64,000 nt of DNA from positions 2,046,001 through 2,110,000 of the forward strand of contig JARKIF010000007.1 of the NCBI GenBank assembly GCA_029378245.1, read 5' to 3'. A program made the translations under genes and the position numbers. The first letter of the stretch is position 1. Each line of letters begins with the position of its first letter. This DNA comes from Roridomyces roridus. Lineage: Eukaryota; Basidiomycota; Agaricomycetes; Agaricales; Mycenaceae. Positions 22,393 through 33,561 of the stretch are shown here, piece by piece. The notes beneath the pieces are model-generated. The model saw nothing but the letters and a program-made list of their open reading frames with translations. It had not been told where the DNA came from and made no database searches.

Positions 22393-23084
22393 GGGTGGAT
22401 AGACCTTTCTATCGTATTTATTCATTGCTGATACTTGTAATTATTAATGAAAGGATGCGAGTCGAGTTGCGAGTGTCGTCAGAGTCGGTATCGCGGCCAC
22501 GTGACAGATACTATGGGACGCGACTGAACGCGCTGAGTGATTGAATGCAAGTGACTTTACATGTTGTTTCCGTTGGGCTCGTTTCAATACGCCTCCCAGT
22601 CAGAGCACGCGAGGCTATCAGGTGAGTATATTGTTATTTCGCTCGGGCTGGCACACATCTCAGGCTCAGAGTTGTCTGAACGCCTGATGGATTTCGATTT
22701 CTGCTTCTACGTACTTGTAGTTTCTCCTAGAACTGAAACCCTGGGGGCGTTCCTCGGCTCTGCTGCGGGTTGTGAGCATAGACCGTTCGAATCGGCCCCA
22801 CGCCATGTACAACTCACCCGTCATATTTTTGCTGGGAACGTAGACGGTAGATCTCGTCGGGCGATTACCATAACTTGGATCGAATTATTCAACTCAGACT
22901 GCATGAAGAGTACTGAAGACTCCCGCCACTGTGCGCAACGTCTGTTTTGTGTAACACTTCCAAGCGGGAACTCGACTTGGACTGAAACGAGGATCCAAGT
23001 ATGTCATTATTTATTGCAATGCGTAGACTAAGCGGGTTCAACATGAGATCATAACTACTGAAGTAAAGTGAAGTAAAATGCAAG
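22393..23084. other. Intergenic region between convergent genes
   Basis: Space between two convergent genes. A 156-codon plus-strand frame at 22561-23031 has no recognisable domain and composition like random sequence, so it is not called a gene. Confidence 0.4.
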
Positions 23085-23876
23085 TTAATACGGCTGATAA
23101 TAAGCTTGGTGGACATATCCCTGCGCGGGGGACCCGGAGTTGTCAAAGTCCTCGTCCCAATTGCACAGCGCCTCGAAGTCTGGATCAATGAGATCGACGT
23201 CCGTGGGGGTTGGCTCGCACGCAGTGAGCTCGGGTGCGAAGGACGGCACCAGAGGGTAGGGAATGGCCGGCTGCAGGTTGAGGAACTGCGGCGAATAATA
23301 CGCACCGGTGTTCGCCTCGGGCGCAGCGAAGGTGAACTGTGGTTGTAATTGGAACACGTTCTGGGTGGCATGCAGTCAGAAGGGGCGTCGTGCATTAGAG
23401 AGAAAGAAAAGACTCACTTGTCCAAGCATCCAAGGCGCGGGATGGTCGGCAGTGGGGACCGTGCCAGATTGCGCCGACGTCATGGCCTCGCGTCCCATCT
23501 GCAAGCTGGAGCCGCTGGCGCGGCCCTCGGTGGCACACTCCGCTCCGGTCAGCTCCTTAACCTTCGCCTTCGGCGTCTTGCGCCGCGGCTGATATTTGTA
23601 GTTCGGGTACTTGATCTTGTGCTCCTCAGCTTCTCGTGCCGCCCTGTCGTAGTACGGCTGCTGCTCAGCGGCAGACATGCGTGCCCAAACATCAGCGGCG
23701 TCTGTGCTGAGATCCCCTTGCTGCCGACGCGGTCTTCTCCGGCGGCTGTATTCACACCGGAATTGCAACCACGCGGTCTTGGGGCGAAGAATCCTCGCAG
23801 ATCTTGCGGGAGTAGAGCGTCCTGAGGAGGAGGCGGAGGAAGAAGAAGAGTCACGGGTGGAGGAAGAGGAAGGCAT
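23085..23876 (-). CDS. HMG-box transcription regulator (short)
   Basis: HMG-box proteins of this group bind DNA in the minor groove and include mating and fruiting regulators of mushrooms. The first ATG is at 23874-23876 (MPSSSSTRDSSSSS). The box covers RPKTAWLQFRCEYSRRR, LSTDAADVWARMSAAEQQPY and ending EHKIKYPNYKYQPRRK. One intron with donor at 23417 (GTGAGTC) and acceptor at 23361 joins LGQ to NVFQLQPQFTF. The second exon is Pro/Tyr/Asp-rich, like an activation domain, and stops at 23085-23087. The box starts RPKTAWLQF where the second HMG gene of this window has RPPNAFMLF, so it is divergent in helix 1. Its C-terminal EHKIKYPxYK signature is shared with that gene. Function is not assigned. 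Confidence 0.85.
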
Positions 23877-24538
23877 TATGGACGAGGGTGCCACTGAGAG
23901 GTACGGCAAGTGCGCCGTGTGGGTTGTAGCGGAGTTTGGATACTGGCCGCCCGCCTTTTATACCCCGCCACATTTGTCGCGGGCCCACGATTACATACCA
24001 TTTTGGGCAGGCCAATGTTCAACTGTGTCCGTTTTCTTGATTGGAACAATGGGCCAGCGCTTTGGTCAATCTCTTGAACGGTCGCTCGGGCCTCAGGCCT
24101 GCGCTTGGGCTTCAGATGATTCTTGTAGAGTAGTGATCGTATGTCTGTTGAATGACTGTGCCAGAATCCTAAGCATACGTGCTACCGCTCGCTCACCTCG
24201 GCCAACCAAGACGAGCAGGAATCTCTGTACTATAGTATAAGTAATAGAGAGATTCCTACTTTGCATCTAGCCGCCGCATCGGAGGCGCCGCCTGGGGAAC
24301 AAATGCGATGGGATGAGCGGAGGCCATTGGTCTGCCGGCGTCCATAGCGAACATGAGACAGAAAGTGATTGGCACCGATAAGGAGCGTCGAGGGTTGGTC
24401 GAGGGAGTGGTTCGGGACAATCGATTTTTGATCCGCTGCACAGCTTCCTTGTCTGCCAGCACCTTCCGCCATCGACTCTGGTTGGTGACCACGAACGCGC
24501 CGTGAAACTTGGACTATGCTGATCTGTTATCATTTAGA
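23877..24538. other. HMG-box gene 5' flank, no gene seen
   Basis: Contains the promoter of the minus-strand HMG-box gene. A 78-codon minus-strand frame ending near 24256 shows no family feature and is not called. Confidence 0.4.
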
Positions 24539-25864
24539 ATGAGCAGTCAACGGAGTCCCCTCAAAATCCCCGAGCTCCTATAGAGCATACGTTGAGCTTC
24601 GTTCAGCTTGAAAAGGATCTGCTGGCATGCGCGCTCGTCGCCCGCTCCTGGCTCCATCCATCGCAATCCCGCATCTTCTCAGCAATCGAAGTACCTCCCA
24701 GATTCGCTCATGATTGTTTTGAGCGGCTTTTGGCGATATTGGAAGGCTCGCAGCATCATGTGGGACTAATCTCTCAGCTCACGATTAAACACTCCGGAGA
24801 GTCCCACCGGCTAGGATATCTTCAGCGCATGGCCAATGCGCTTCACTCGTCTTACCACTCTCCACATCTGCGGCAATAGTCACCTCTCACGCGCACCGGA
24901 AGCCCTCGTGATGCGAAGCCTGCTCAGAACTCCCTCACTCGTATCGGTGTCCCTCAGATACTCGCTCGATGGGTTGGAACATTTTCGGGGCATGTGGGAA
25001 GGATGCGCCACCGGGATCAAGCACCTGAAGTTGGATATACATGATGTAATGGGACTGCCGTCGCGGTCGTGGCCTATGCGCGACTTGCAGGCAGGGTCCG
25101 CTGATAGGCGGATTAAACTCGAGTCCCTCGCCGTCTCGCGCTCCTTTTCTTCCGCATGGTTGAGGGGCCCCGGGTGTCCGTTTGATATACGGAATCTCAA
25201 GGCACTCCAAATAGGATTTCAAGCCGACCCCCTCACTGATGCTCTTTCGGGATCCTTTGAAACGATCGAAATGCTATCGCTAGAGGTACGTTCCTGCCAA
25301 AGTTGTTGTCCCCGGCAAAAACTCATTTTTTTGAAGATGGCGACTATAGGCGAAGTCCCCGTCTCCCTTTTCCGCGGAGTTTGTCAGCTCAAGCTCGCCC
25401 ACGCTTGCCGCTCGAGCTGGGACAAATTCCATGGCGGGTTGCAAGGCCGAATTCCCCAACAAGTGCGGGATCGCATTTCTTCCCTCAGTTTCAGCCTATC
25501 CGTCCGGCGATTCGACGATTTGGAAACGTTGAATGCCCAGTTCCCCATCATCCACGGATATTTCCCCAACTTGAAGGTGCTGCACTTGAATATCCAGTGG
25601 TCATGGCTGCCAGCCCAGCATGATCCAAAGCCCGATTTAAGCCTTACCACGAATGCAGGCTTGAAAGTTACAGTGAAATTCGGTGCGTATTCCATGGAAT
25701 TTTCTGTTTCTTGTTCGTTTTCATCAGTTGACGGTGTCGTCCAGGCCCGGGCAGGGTATTTGATGATTTTGGTGAATTGTGGTATAAAAGAATATGAACG
25801 GAGCACGGTCAAAGCCGTCACAGTGCTTGAGGGAATCGTGTTGCAGTACCTTCTTGTTTTTTGA
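24539..25864 (+). pseudogene. F-box/LRR-type gene, frameshifted
   Basis: F-box proteins are substrate adaptors of SCF ubiquitin ligases and are highly expanded in mushrooms. The ATG at 24539 opens MSSQRSPLKIPELL and then hits a stop. One base away, the frame continues SFVQLEKDLLACALVARSWLHPSQ, the typical F-box of these fungi. Near 24840-24880 the frame shifts again to RFTRLTTLHICGN and then runs through leucine-rich text (SLVSVSLRYSLDGLEHFRG, NLKALQIGFQ, FETIEMLSLE, FPNLKVLHLNIQW) to 25864. Similar leucine-rich text persists, broken, to about 26130. Two frame breaks in the N-terminal half mark it as a pseudogene, unless they are assembly indels. Confidence 0.6.
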
Positions 25865-26385
25865 AGCCAATTGCTCAAACCCCAGATAATATACTCTCTG
25901 TCCGCCCACCATCTTGTCCGACTTGATATCGCGCCGACCAACTCAACTTCACTGGTAATATTGGACCATAGCTGCAATCAATCAGGGAAGCTACGATGAT
26001 GGAGCTACTTCGATCCGTGATATTGATATCTCTCGAGCGGCAGTATCTCTGCGGATCTGTGTGCCAGGATTACATCCACGCTCGATTCTCCCACGTTGAA
26101 AACAGACATGCGATTCCGTATACCCTCCTTGACAGTTGACGATCTTTGACCATGGAAGCTGACTCGGATATATCAGCTCTCAGCCTCAGAGACCGTGTGG
26201 AAGTCGGGATAGATGGCGATTCCCGTCAGTCTCACATTTGAACTGAGCCTCTTGTGCAAGATGTGTCGTATGGTTCTCGCTGATATTCTGATTACTGCAC
26301 AGCGTCGTACTCATATACCCACTCAACGGATGATCGTGGCTTCCCCCTCGCCCGTCTCTCATCCACTGTCGCTTTCCCTCAAGGT

Positions 26386-27537
26386 TGGACTTGCTCTCGT
26401 TCAAGGACGCCGACTGTCAGCGTCTCAGAACTTTAGTCGAACTGTCGAAGAGCGGGTCATCTGCAGTCTCTGTGGACGTCGGTGCGTGTCCTTAACCCTA
26501 TCTCTATCTCTCTTTATTCATCTGGAATGGAGACTGCCGCTTGAAATGCAGGCGATCAAGTCGGAAGATCTTGCGTGAGTACATCTGACTGGGAGACACA
26601 GTGGTTTCACTACCAACAGGATCGTTCCCCGGTTTACCGCTATCGACATCACTGCGACCGTAATAGTACCAGTCGGCGCTGATACGACATTCGCAGCTCC
26701 ACCACCATCGCAGACGCAGGTTCAAATACTGCCTCCTACATCCGCTACAACCATTCCGGCGCCAGCAGTTGTTCACACTGGCACGGCGTCAGCAGTTGTT
26801 CACACGGTGTCGACCCCTCCGTCGTTGCCGACACAAATTGAAACTAGCGTATCGCCTCCTACATCAACGCATGGTTCAACAAGTTCATCAAGCCAATCGT
26901 CCACACTCTCTACTTCGCATCCATCAATACAAACCCTGTCGGCCGTCTCCTCCAAACTGTGCGCTCTCTTTCCTGGTGCTCGTCGCCCGGGCCCCGCCGA
27001 GCTTGATACTTTGCAGGTTCATTACTTCGATCATTCCATCCTCAACATCTAGCTCAACCACGAACAAACCCACATCGATGCCGAGTAGCTCGAATGCCCC
27101 GTGTGTCAGCATCGTCTGTCTAGATTTCCGATATCTAACACTCCATCTTGAACAGGATACCGAAACACGACAACAGGGGCCCATTCATTGCAGGCGGGGT
27201 CGGTGGAGCAGCCCTGCTTGTTCTCGGTATCGTCCTCTTGCTCGTTGTACGGCGCAGGAAACGACGATTGCCAACTTTGGTTAGGATGCCACGCGCATTG
27301 CACCCGCACGCTCTCAGTCCTCCAACCGAGGCCGCATCCGTTCTTACTTCAGCCCTGCTGCTACCAGAGATGACTGAAGAGTTGCATCGGAGTAATAGCG
27401 AAGTCACCTTAGGCACCGCCGATCTAGAGAGAGGCGAGCCGAGTGTCGGTGGATTCCGAGGATTTGGGACGGAGGCGTCTGCGACATCGTTGACGCTGGT
27501 CCCGGAGGATCCGCCTCCAGGTTACTCTACTTTCTGA
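26386..27537 (+). pseudogene. Head-stalk-TM-PPxY family, copy A (degenerate first exon)
   Basis: Member of the local A-J family (beta-rich head, Ser/Thr stalk, one transmembrane helix, PPxY tail). The 5' flank (26270-26390) is alignable with those of copies H and I, but the expected ATG and head exon are degraded (SLKVGLALVQG in place of SMKLSY). Recognisable parts follow: VPRFTAIDITATVIVPVGAD, corresponding to the late head exon, then a long Pro/Ser/Thr stalk with HTGTAS and HTVSTPPSL repeats. The transmembrane exon (from about 27148) has GPFIAGGVGGAALLVLGIVL and VVRRRKRRL, and a tail ending VPEDPPPGYSTF with stop at 27537. The tail is intact although the head is not. It may be a pseudogene, or it may use another start. 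Confidence 0.6.
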
Positions 27538-28274
27538 CTCCTTGGTCGCGTGCGGTAGTGCGGAAAATCAATTTGGGGAATACGCGTTCAGTGGCGCCGC
27601 GACATTGTCGCGTCACACACGTGATCGTAGTTACGATCAAATGCTTGGCAAATCACCTCTTGTCTCCACCATCGTCAAACCATCGTGCAGCCATTGCCTC
27701 GCCACTGAATCTGACACTCAGATTCCATTGTCTTCTTTTTCTCGCAGACTGGCAGTGGATCGGAATGAGTCCACTTGAATGACAGTCTTGAAGAATCTTG
27801 CTGCTTGAGGGACGGGACAGTTTGCCTCTCGCCGCTCGGTTACTGCTGGTCCGCTGCAAGTCTGGACTCTGGACTCTGGAAGCCTATCATTGATCTCACC
27901 CGCTCCTCGTCTGTCAGATAATTCCAATCATCCAGCCTATTCACCGACACGCCTCCCGTGAGCTTCGCTGTCACCACCCTGAGAGCGACTTCTCATTCAA
28001 GTTATTGCTGCGGGGCGTTTTTCAGGCGAGTTCCTTTCCTACCGCTCGGCGACTTGCTCACACAGTTTCGATTTGCTGAAAGGCTAAAGCGTGCATCGAG
28101 TCCGGATTCCGGCGTAGTTGTCGAAGTTAAGGTGAGTGCATCATATTACTGCGGCCATCTTCGATGTCAGAAATTCAGACAGATGAGATGTCCTCCAGTG
28201 GTATTGTTGGAGAGCATATATGGCAGCCTGCCTACAGTGGTGATCCTCGCGCTGCACGGACACCACTCATTTCC
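27538..28274. other. Spacer between copies A and B
   Basis: No gene is supported. At 27595-27640 it contains the 3'-flank motif (TTCAGT ... CACGTGATCG) also seen downstream of copies B, D and I. A TATA-like TATATGG lies about 57 bp upstream of the copy B start. Confidence 0.5.
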
Positions 28275-29605
28275 ATGAAGCTGACCTACATAAGCGGCAA
28301 CGTAGTCCTGAATACTTCGATCCAGGTCACATACACCGTCGACCCAGGGGAGAGTCCACCCCGGCAGTTTCTCTTCGGCACGTTGGTTAATGGTGTTTTA
28401 TCACCTGTGGGCCCCGTGGCACCTGTTTCGGGGAGTGGGACGTTCACTATCACGCCTGAAGAACTTGGGTGCGTCCAGCCTTTGTCTTTGAGTCTGCCCA
28501 ACACTCATCTGGTATGGATTCCAGGCCACAGATAATAGAAGCGGTTTTACCATTCCTAAAGTTAGTTCAAGGGGCTCGAAGACGTCGACACGATGGTTTT
28601 AACCTTCATCTAATACAGCGGTGGAACTTCTCCGTATGCTACTGGCCCGACCTTTACCGTTGTGGCTTCCCAAGGGTTGTGGAGCTATTTTCTTGTTCAT
28701 AACTTTCGCTGACACTGAGCTCCAGGAGCTCTCAAGCTGGGTCGGCTCCCTCCAAGACGGCGACAACATCCACAACGACAACGACACCTCCTCCTACATC
28801 TCCGTCGGCACAAGCACCCTCGACATCAAGCCCGGATAGTACTCCGATATCGACCCCGAATACACCCAGTTCGGCGACAATTTCGTCCAACCGGGAGACT
28901 AGTTCTCCGGCAGCAGGTGGCTTTTCTGCTGTCCGAGAGTCCTCTGTGACTCAGTTCCTGCCCATTTCTTCCAACCAAGACCCCGGACCCTCCTCGTCCT
29001 CCTCGAATCTGTATGCTCTTTCATATTCTTCTCGTTCCGCTCGTCTTGACACCTCTCCAGTTTGGTGTCTTCAACCAACAGTTCTGGTACAATAACGCAA
29101 CAACAGACATCGGCGCCCAGCGTCGTCATGGTCAATTCATCGTTCGTCAAGGCTTCGTTCAATCGATTGTCCGGAATCTCATGAATTCTCCAGCAAGGCA
29201 TCCAAGCACGTTGACAAGGCCGCGTTCGTTGGAGCAGGCGCCGGTGCGGCAACTCTTCTCACCCTGGTCCTCGTCATATTGCTCGTGCGGCGGCGTATGA
29301 AACGACGGTCGCAAATAACGATGCAAGACACTGCGGTAGTACCGCCGCCGACACGCTCGCCTCTAACCGACCGTGACGTTGAACCGTTTCTTACGGCTTT
29401 TCCGGAGATGGCGATGGCGGGAAGCTCCGCTTTAACTCCAAACGACAAGGGTACCGTAGCCACAACTTCGCCGACGCAGGGAGTCGAGGAGAATTTTGGT
29501 AGATGGATCGAACATGAAGGCAGGATGTCGGTGCCATCGTTTGTAGGCTCCGAAGATCCGCCTCCGGGATATTTCGATACGGTCGGGCAAGTAAATAGTG
29601 TATGA
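28275..29605 (+). CDS. Head-stalk-TM-PPxY family, copy B
   Basis: The ATG at 28275-28277 opens MKLTYISGNVVLNTSIQVTY, the type-1 head. It continues GESPPRQFLFGTLVNG, SGSGTFTITPEELG, then after an intron PQIIEAVLPFL, and after another SPYATGPTFTVVASQG. A Thr/Ser/Pro-rich stalk follows (many TTT, TPTSPS and SSS runs). The transmembrane exon encodes KAAFVGAGAGAATLLTLVL followed by VRRRMKRRS. The tail has DVEPFLTAFPE and ends EDPPPGYFDTVGQVNSV at 29605. There is no cleavable signal peptide at the predicted start. The basic cluster after the helix predicts tail in the cytoplasm and head outside. It is the most intact plus-strand member. Function unknown; a surface sensor or recognition role is inference. 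Confidence 0.75.
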
Positions 29606-30323
29606 ATTTGAAATACTCTTGGACGCGTCGTTCAGTCGCGTGCGATGCATCGTAAACACGTGATCGCAATTCGGCAAATCATGACTCTCTCAAGCGGCAG
29701 GACGGAATTCGCATATCATTGACCTGGCTTTGAGGCCATTGCTCGCGCATGGCAGAAACGATTCCTTTGTTTTTTTTTGTGATTTGTTACAACTTTGGTC
29801 ACAACTGCATACTGCTTAAGAGTGTCATCATGATCAAATCATGATAAGTAGTGGTTGCGGTTGGGTTGCCGCTGACTCGGAGACTCATCCGGATCAGTGA
29901 TAGAACCATGAAACCATCAGGGCCATTCAAAAGTCCAATGTACATAGCCAAAATGTAGCTGTCCTCGACACATGCTCCTAGCCGTGAGTCACTGAGTGTA
30001 CTTGCCGAGTGGATCCGAGTGCAAGCCGAGGCGATATTGGAAGGCAGAGTAACACTAACATCGCAATGGGAATTGACAACAGTTAAGATATTGATCCGCG
30101 GTTGCCTTGGACACTGATCCGACGAGCCATCCCAAGATCCGAGAACTGACATGCATAAAAGCCGGAAAAACAGGAGGTCATGTGGGGAGCATTTTTGATG
30201 GCAAAGGGGGGGGAGGGTGGTTAAGATTCAAAAGAACGATTCCTAAACAAGTTAGGAATCGTAATGGAGACTGACTGTCACAGTCCCAGCTTATAAGTCG
30301 AATTCGCAAATTCCCGATTTCCC
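29606..30323. other. Spacer downstream of copy B
   Basis: Contains the family 3'-flank motif at about 29625-29690 (CACGTGATCGCAATTCGG). Open frames on the minus strand (29799-30152) have no recognisable domain. Confidence 0.4.
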
Positions 30324-31015
30324 ATGTTTCGTCTTCCCCGAGTCACGCAAATGGCTCCATTTTGCGGCAAGCGCGGTCCAGTCACTGGACCCCTCACACA
30401 GATCATTGTGGCCTGCATTTATCTATTCATCTCACCCCGACTCCTGAGTCCTGACCGCCGTTCAGCAACCCTCGTCAGAACCCCATCGCCGGGACCCAGA
30501 CTACTTGTCCACCGACCACGCTCTCCGATACAGAAACCCATTTCCGCTTCCCGATGGCATGACCCCTGGAACGCTACAAACGCATCTACGCCAAGTGGCA
30601 TAAACTCCGAGATATCCCTCTCCCCGCCGGATGGTCTTCCGATTGGCGTTATTGGGCACATGGAACGTCCGTCGACACGGTTCGGCGCTTCATCCGATCC
30701 GAGTATGGCGTCAAGGGACCCATCGCACCGATGGCATTCCTTGTGGATGAGCCCGAGTCGTTCTTCACGTTCGAGACGCACGGCAAGTATTATTATTGGG
30801 ATGGTGGAGAAATGATGCTGAACAAGTATGTCGAGCGGTTTGAGGGCCACGAGGATTTTTTGAGGCGCTTGGACGACGGGGATTGTGTCGATGGACAGTT
30901 TACGAGAGGATTCTCCCGAGGACGGCATTCCTGTTGCAGACAGCCACCAGAATCGACATACGGAGTCCGTTGTGGATATACTACTCATTACTTACAAACA
31001 AGAACGACAGACTAG
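30324..31015 (+). pseudogene. Unidentified protein gene, probably frameshifted
   Basis: The ATG at 30324 opens a frame with a hydrophobic stretch (QIIVACIYLFISPRLL). From about 30460 the protein-like text lies in a second frame: DPDYLSTDHALRYRNPFPLP. After one extra base near 30568 a third frame reads ERYKRIYAKWHKLRDIPLP, GWSSDWRYWAHGTSVDTVRR, PMAFLVDEPESFFTFETHGK and GGEMMLNKYVERFEGHEDF, ending at 31015. The aromatic-rich, charged text looks like a real folded protein, not chance. I do not recognise the family. It converges with copy C, leaving only 22 bp between stops. The broken frame may be an intron I cannot place, an assembly indel or decay. Confidence 0.45.
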
Positions 31016-31037
31016 CAAGAGTCCGACCGGCGAAAGG

Positions 31038-32347
31038 TCACACATCGACCTGCGTAGTATACCCCGGCGCCGGATCCCTCGTTGGCCGAAGCACCCACTC
31101 CATCTGCGAATACGCCGGTTGTGCCACAAGTTCCTTCGTCTTTTCTTGGAAAGCCATCAACTCTTTGGGGTCCATGTGAGTATATCCCCCGAATCCCAAT
31201 TCCGGGTCGATCCGAGCAACCTCGTTGACACTCTGCATGGATTTGTCGTTCAAATACGCTGCTTCGAAGGACAGGAACTGGCCGGAGCTCTCTGCGGCCT
31301 GGGATTCGAGTTCCCTGAGTTTGCGGCGTTTCCTGGTACGGCGGATGCATAGGAAGAGGAAGAGGAGTAGCAGGAGGGCAAGGACGACGCCGGCGATGCT
31401 CCCGCCGATGACTGCGGCGTGGCTTTTCTTGGAGGTTAATGCCCCGACACTACTATCGTCGTGAGATGATGAGAGGCAGGTAACGGAGACGTACGGGCTG
31501 GGGGATGGCACTGCTGTCTCTTCGATTATTATCGTATTCGTACCAGTGGTGAATACTTCATAGGCGATGGTGACAGAGCCGGATTGGGTATAGAAAGTGG
31601 TAACGGCGACAGCTGAAGACCTGTATGCGGAATTCATTGGGCCAACGAGGAGAAAGGAGAAGATGAAGAGAGGCGCACAAGTCCAAGCCGGCTACAGAAG
31701 CGCTGGCTTCCGGGATGGTAGTGATATGCGCAGAGCCGGAGGAGGAGGTCTGCGTGCTTTGTGCTGACTCGGTACCGCGCGAGATGGGCGACGAGTCTGT
31801 GTCAGGCGTCGAAGAAGCAGATTGTGATATTGTGGGTGAAGCAGCCTGAGGTGCATTTGTCGATGTCGATGTCGACGTCGATGAGGTAGTGGTTGTGGTT
31901 GTGGTTCCGGTAGACGCAGGGGTAACTTGCGAAGGGGTGACCGCCCCTGGTACAACAGCGGTAAAAGTCGGGCCTTGGGCAAATGATGCACCGACCGGTA
32001 CCCCGCTACATTGAAGATCGTCAAACCAGAGCGCGAGTGAGTTGAAAGTACTCACGGAATGGCTGCGGGTCCAGCTGCAAATGCCTCAAATACATGTGGC
32101 CTGCAATTATTTCCGAATGAGCAAGCAAGCGATCATATGAAGTTAGCTTCACGCACCCCAGTATCCCAGGTATCATGGTGAACGTTCCGCTCTTCGTGAA
32201 CGTTTTTGACGGAAGATCGCCTTGGTTAAGACCCCCGTTCACGAGTTCTTTGAAGAAAAAGGCGGGCGGGTCCCCTGTCTCGACGTCGTATTTAACCTCC
32301 AACGGTTTGCCTGTTGGCACTTGTCCGCTAGCGTAGCTCAGTTTCAT
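31038..32347 (-). CDS. Head-stalk-TM-PPxY family, copy C (variant tail)
   Basis: The ATG at 32345-32347 opens the type-1 head: MKLSYASGQVPTGKPLEVKY, GDPPAFFFKELVNG, SGTFTMIPGILG. Introns join PHVFEAFAAGPAAIP and VGASFAQGPTFTAVVPG. The stalk is rich in TSTST repeats and includes SAHITTIPEASASVAGLDLC. The membrane-proximal exon is QSGSVTIAYEVFTTGTNTII, then EETAVP. The transmembrane exon has AAVIGGSIAGVVLALLLLLF with RRTRKRRK. The tail carries SQMEWVLRPTRDPAPGYT and ends at 31038. Head and stalk closely match copy I, but the tail is of the MEWVxRPT type seen in F and G. The terminal motif is APGY, so the usual PPxY is degraded. A TATA-like element (TTATATAT, 32454-32461) lies about 107 bp upstream of the ATG. 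Confidence 0.75.
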
Positions 32348-33561
32348 TGAAAGAGAGGAAAGTCCACCGGGGAGAGTAAGTGAGGGAACACAGCAGACAG
32401 AGCAGACGTGGACGACAAGGGTGAGGAAGGGGTGCCAATCAACCAAGTAGATGATATATAACACCCTTCCAACCGTTGAGCAGTTCTATCAGAATGGAAC
32501 GCTGATATCAACCAACGAGAAAGAGGGTCCTTCCCCAGTATCGGAAATTCCCTGGTTCGTTGGTCCTGCGATCTTTTTGTCCTCGCAGCTCAGGACCGTT
32601 TGTGTGCCAGAGGGAATGAGAATTGCACCGCGAGGGAGCGGAATACGGACTGGGTGGGAATACAGAACTCACGATTAGGCGCTGGGAGTGGATCTGAGCC
32701 CGAGAATAAGTGCATCATCTCCTGAGACAAGTTCGACGACCAACCAACAGACGATCAAGATGTTCTTCCCGCTCTTCGCCACTAGCTCAGCTCGCCGTGT
32801 GGCCCCACAGCCATGGGTTCTGTCGAGAGGATCTTGTGTTCCTCGATGGATTGCGCACTCCGATCATATTGGTGAGGAGGCGCCTCGTGCAGGAGGGAGG
32901 CATCGCCTAAATATAGCCTGCGGAACGAGATCTTGGTCGTGAATGATGCTTGGATCATGGCAGATGCCTCAGCTATCGGCGTGAATAAAGCGAACGAGGT
33001 GAGATTAGGAGGGGATTCGCCGGGGAGGAGTATTCTCCGGTCAGAGACGTTGAAGCAGGTCACAGAAGGCTGAAGCATGAGGAATGAGACAGCAGCAGCC
33101 AATGTACTACACAGCCGCGGTGTGTTCTGTTTCTGTGAGGCCCAAACAGCTAGCTGGAAGTCGAATCAGATATCCAAAGTTGTTTCGAGGGTCGCCGTAG
33201 ATAGGTAAGGCCGCAAAAGGACTCAATACGGGTAGTCGCTGCTGCTTATCCACGTGAAATTTGAATCGTGTCGTCTTGACTTCCAGGTCATCTTGAGATC
33301 AGGTTACGCCGATCGAAGGCCAGGTTGGAGGCTGATCGCAGAGATGCAGATGGCGGGATGCATGCTGTCGCGGTGGAGGTTGATGAGAAGAGGCGGCGTG
33401 TTAGGTAATATCAATAATATCCGCCGCGATCACATGTCAAGCGCGGCTCCACTGCCAGCGCGTCTCCAGCGCGTTCACTGACCATCACGCTCACCCTTGG
33501 CCGTTCCTTCTAAGGCTTCCGTTTCCAATCGTATTATTCCAACGGGTAGAACCAGTGACTA
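32348..33561. other. Spacer between copies C and D
   Basis: No gene is supported. Minus-strand frames at 32782-33102 show no domain. The family 3'-flank motif of copy D lies at about 33428-33478 (reverse complement of ACATGTGATCGCGG). Confidence 0.4.

Noticed and set aside
22561..23031. 156-codon plus-strand frame
   Set aside because: No domain, signal peptide or splicing partner; probably chance.
32348..32464. Upstream extension of copy C giving a hydrophobic leader (FLTLVVHVCSVCC)
   Set aside because: The upstream start overlaps the TATA-like element at 32454-32461, and other copies have no such leader.
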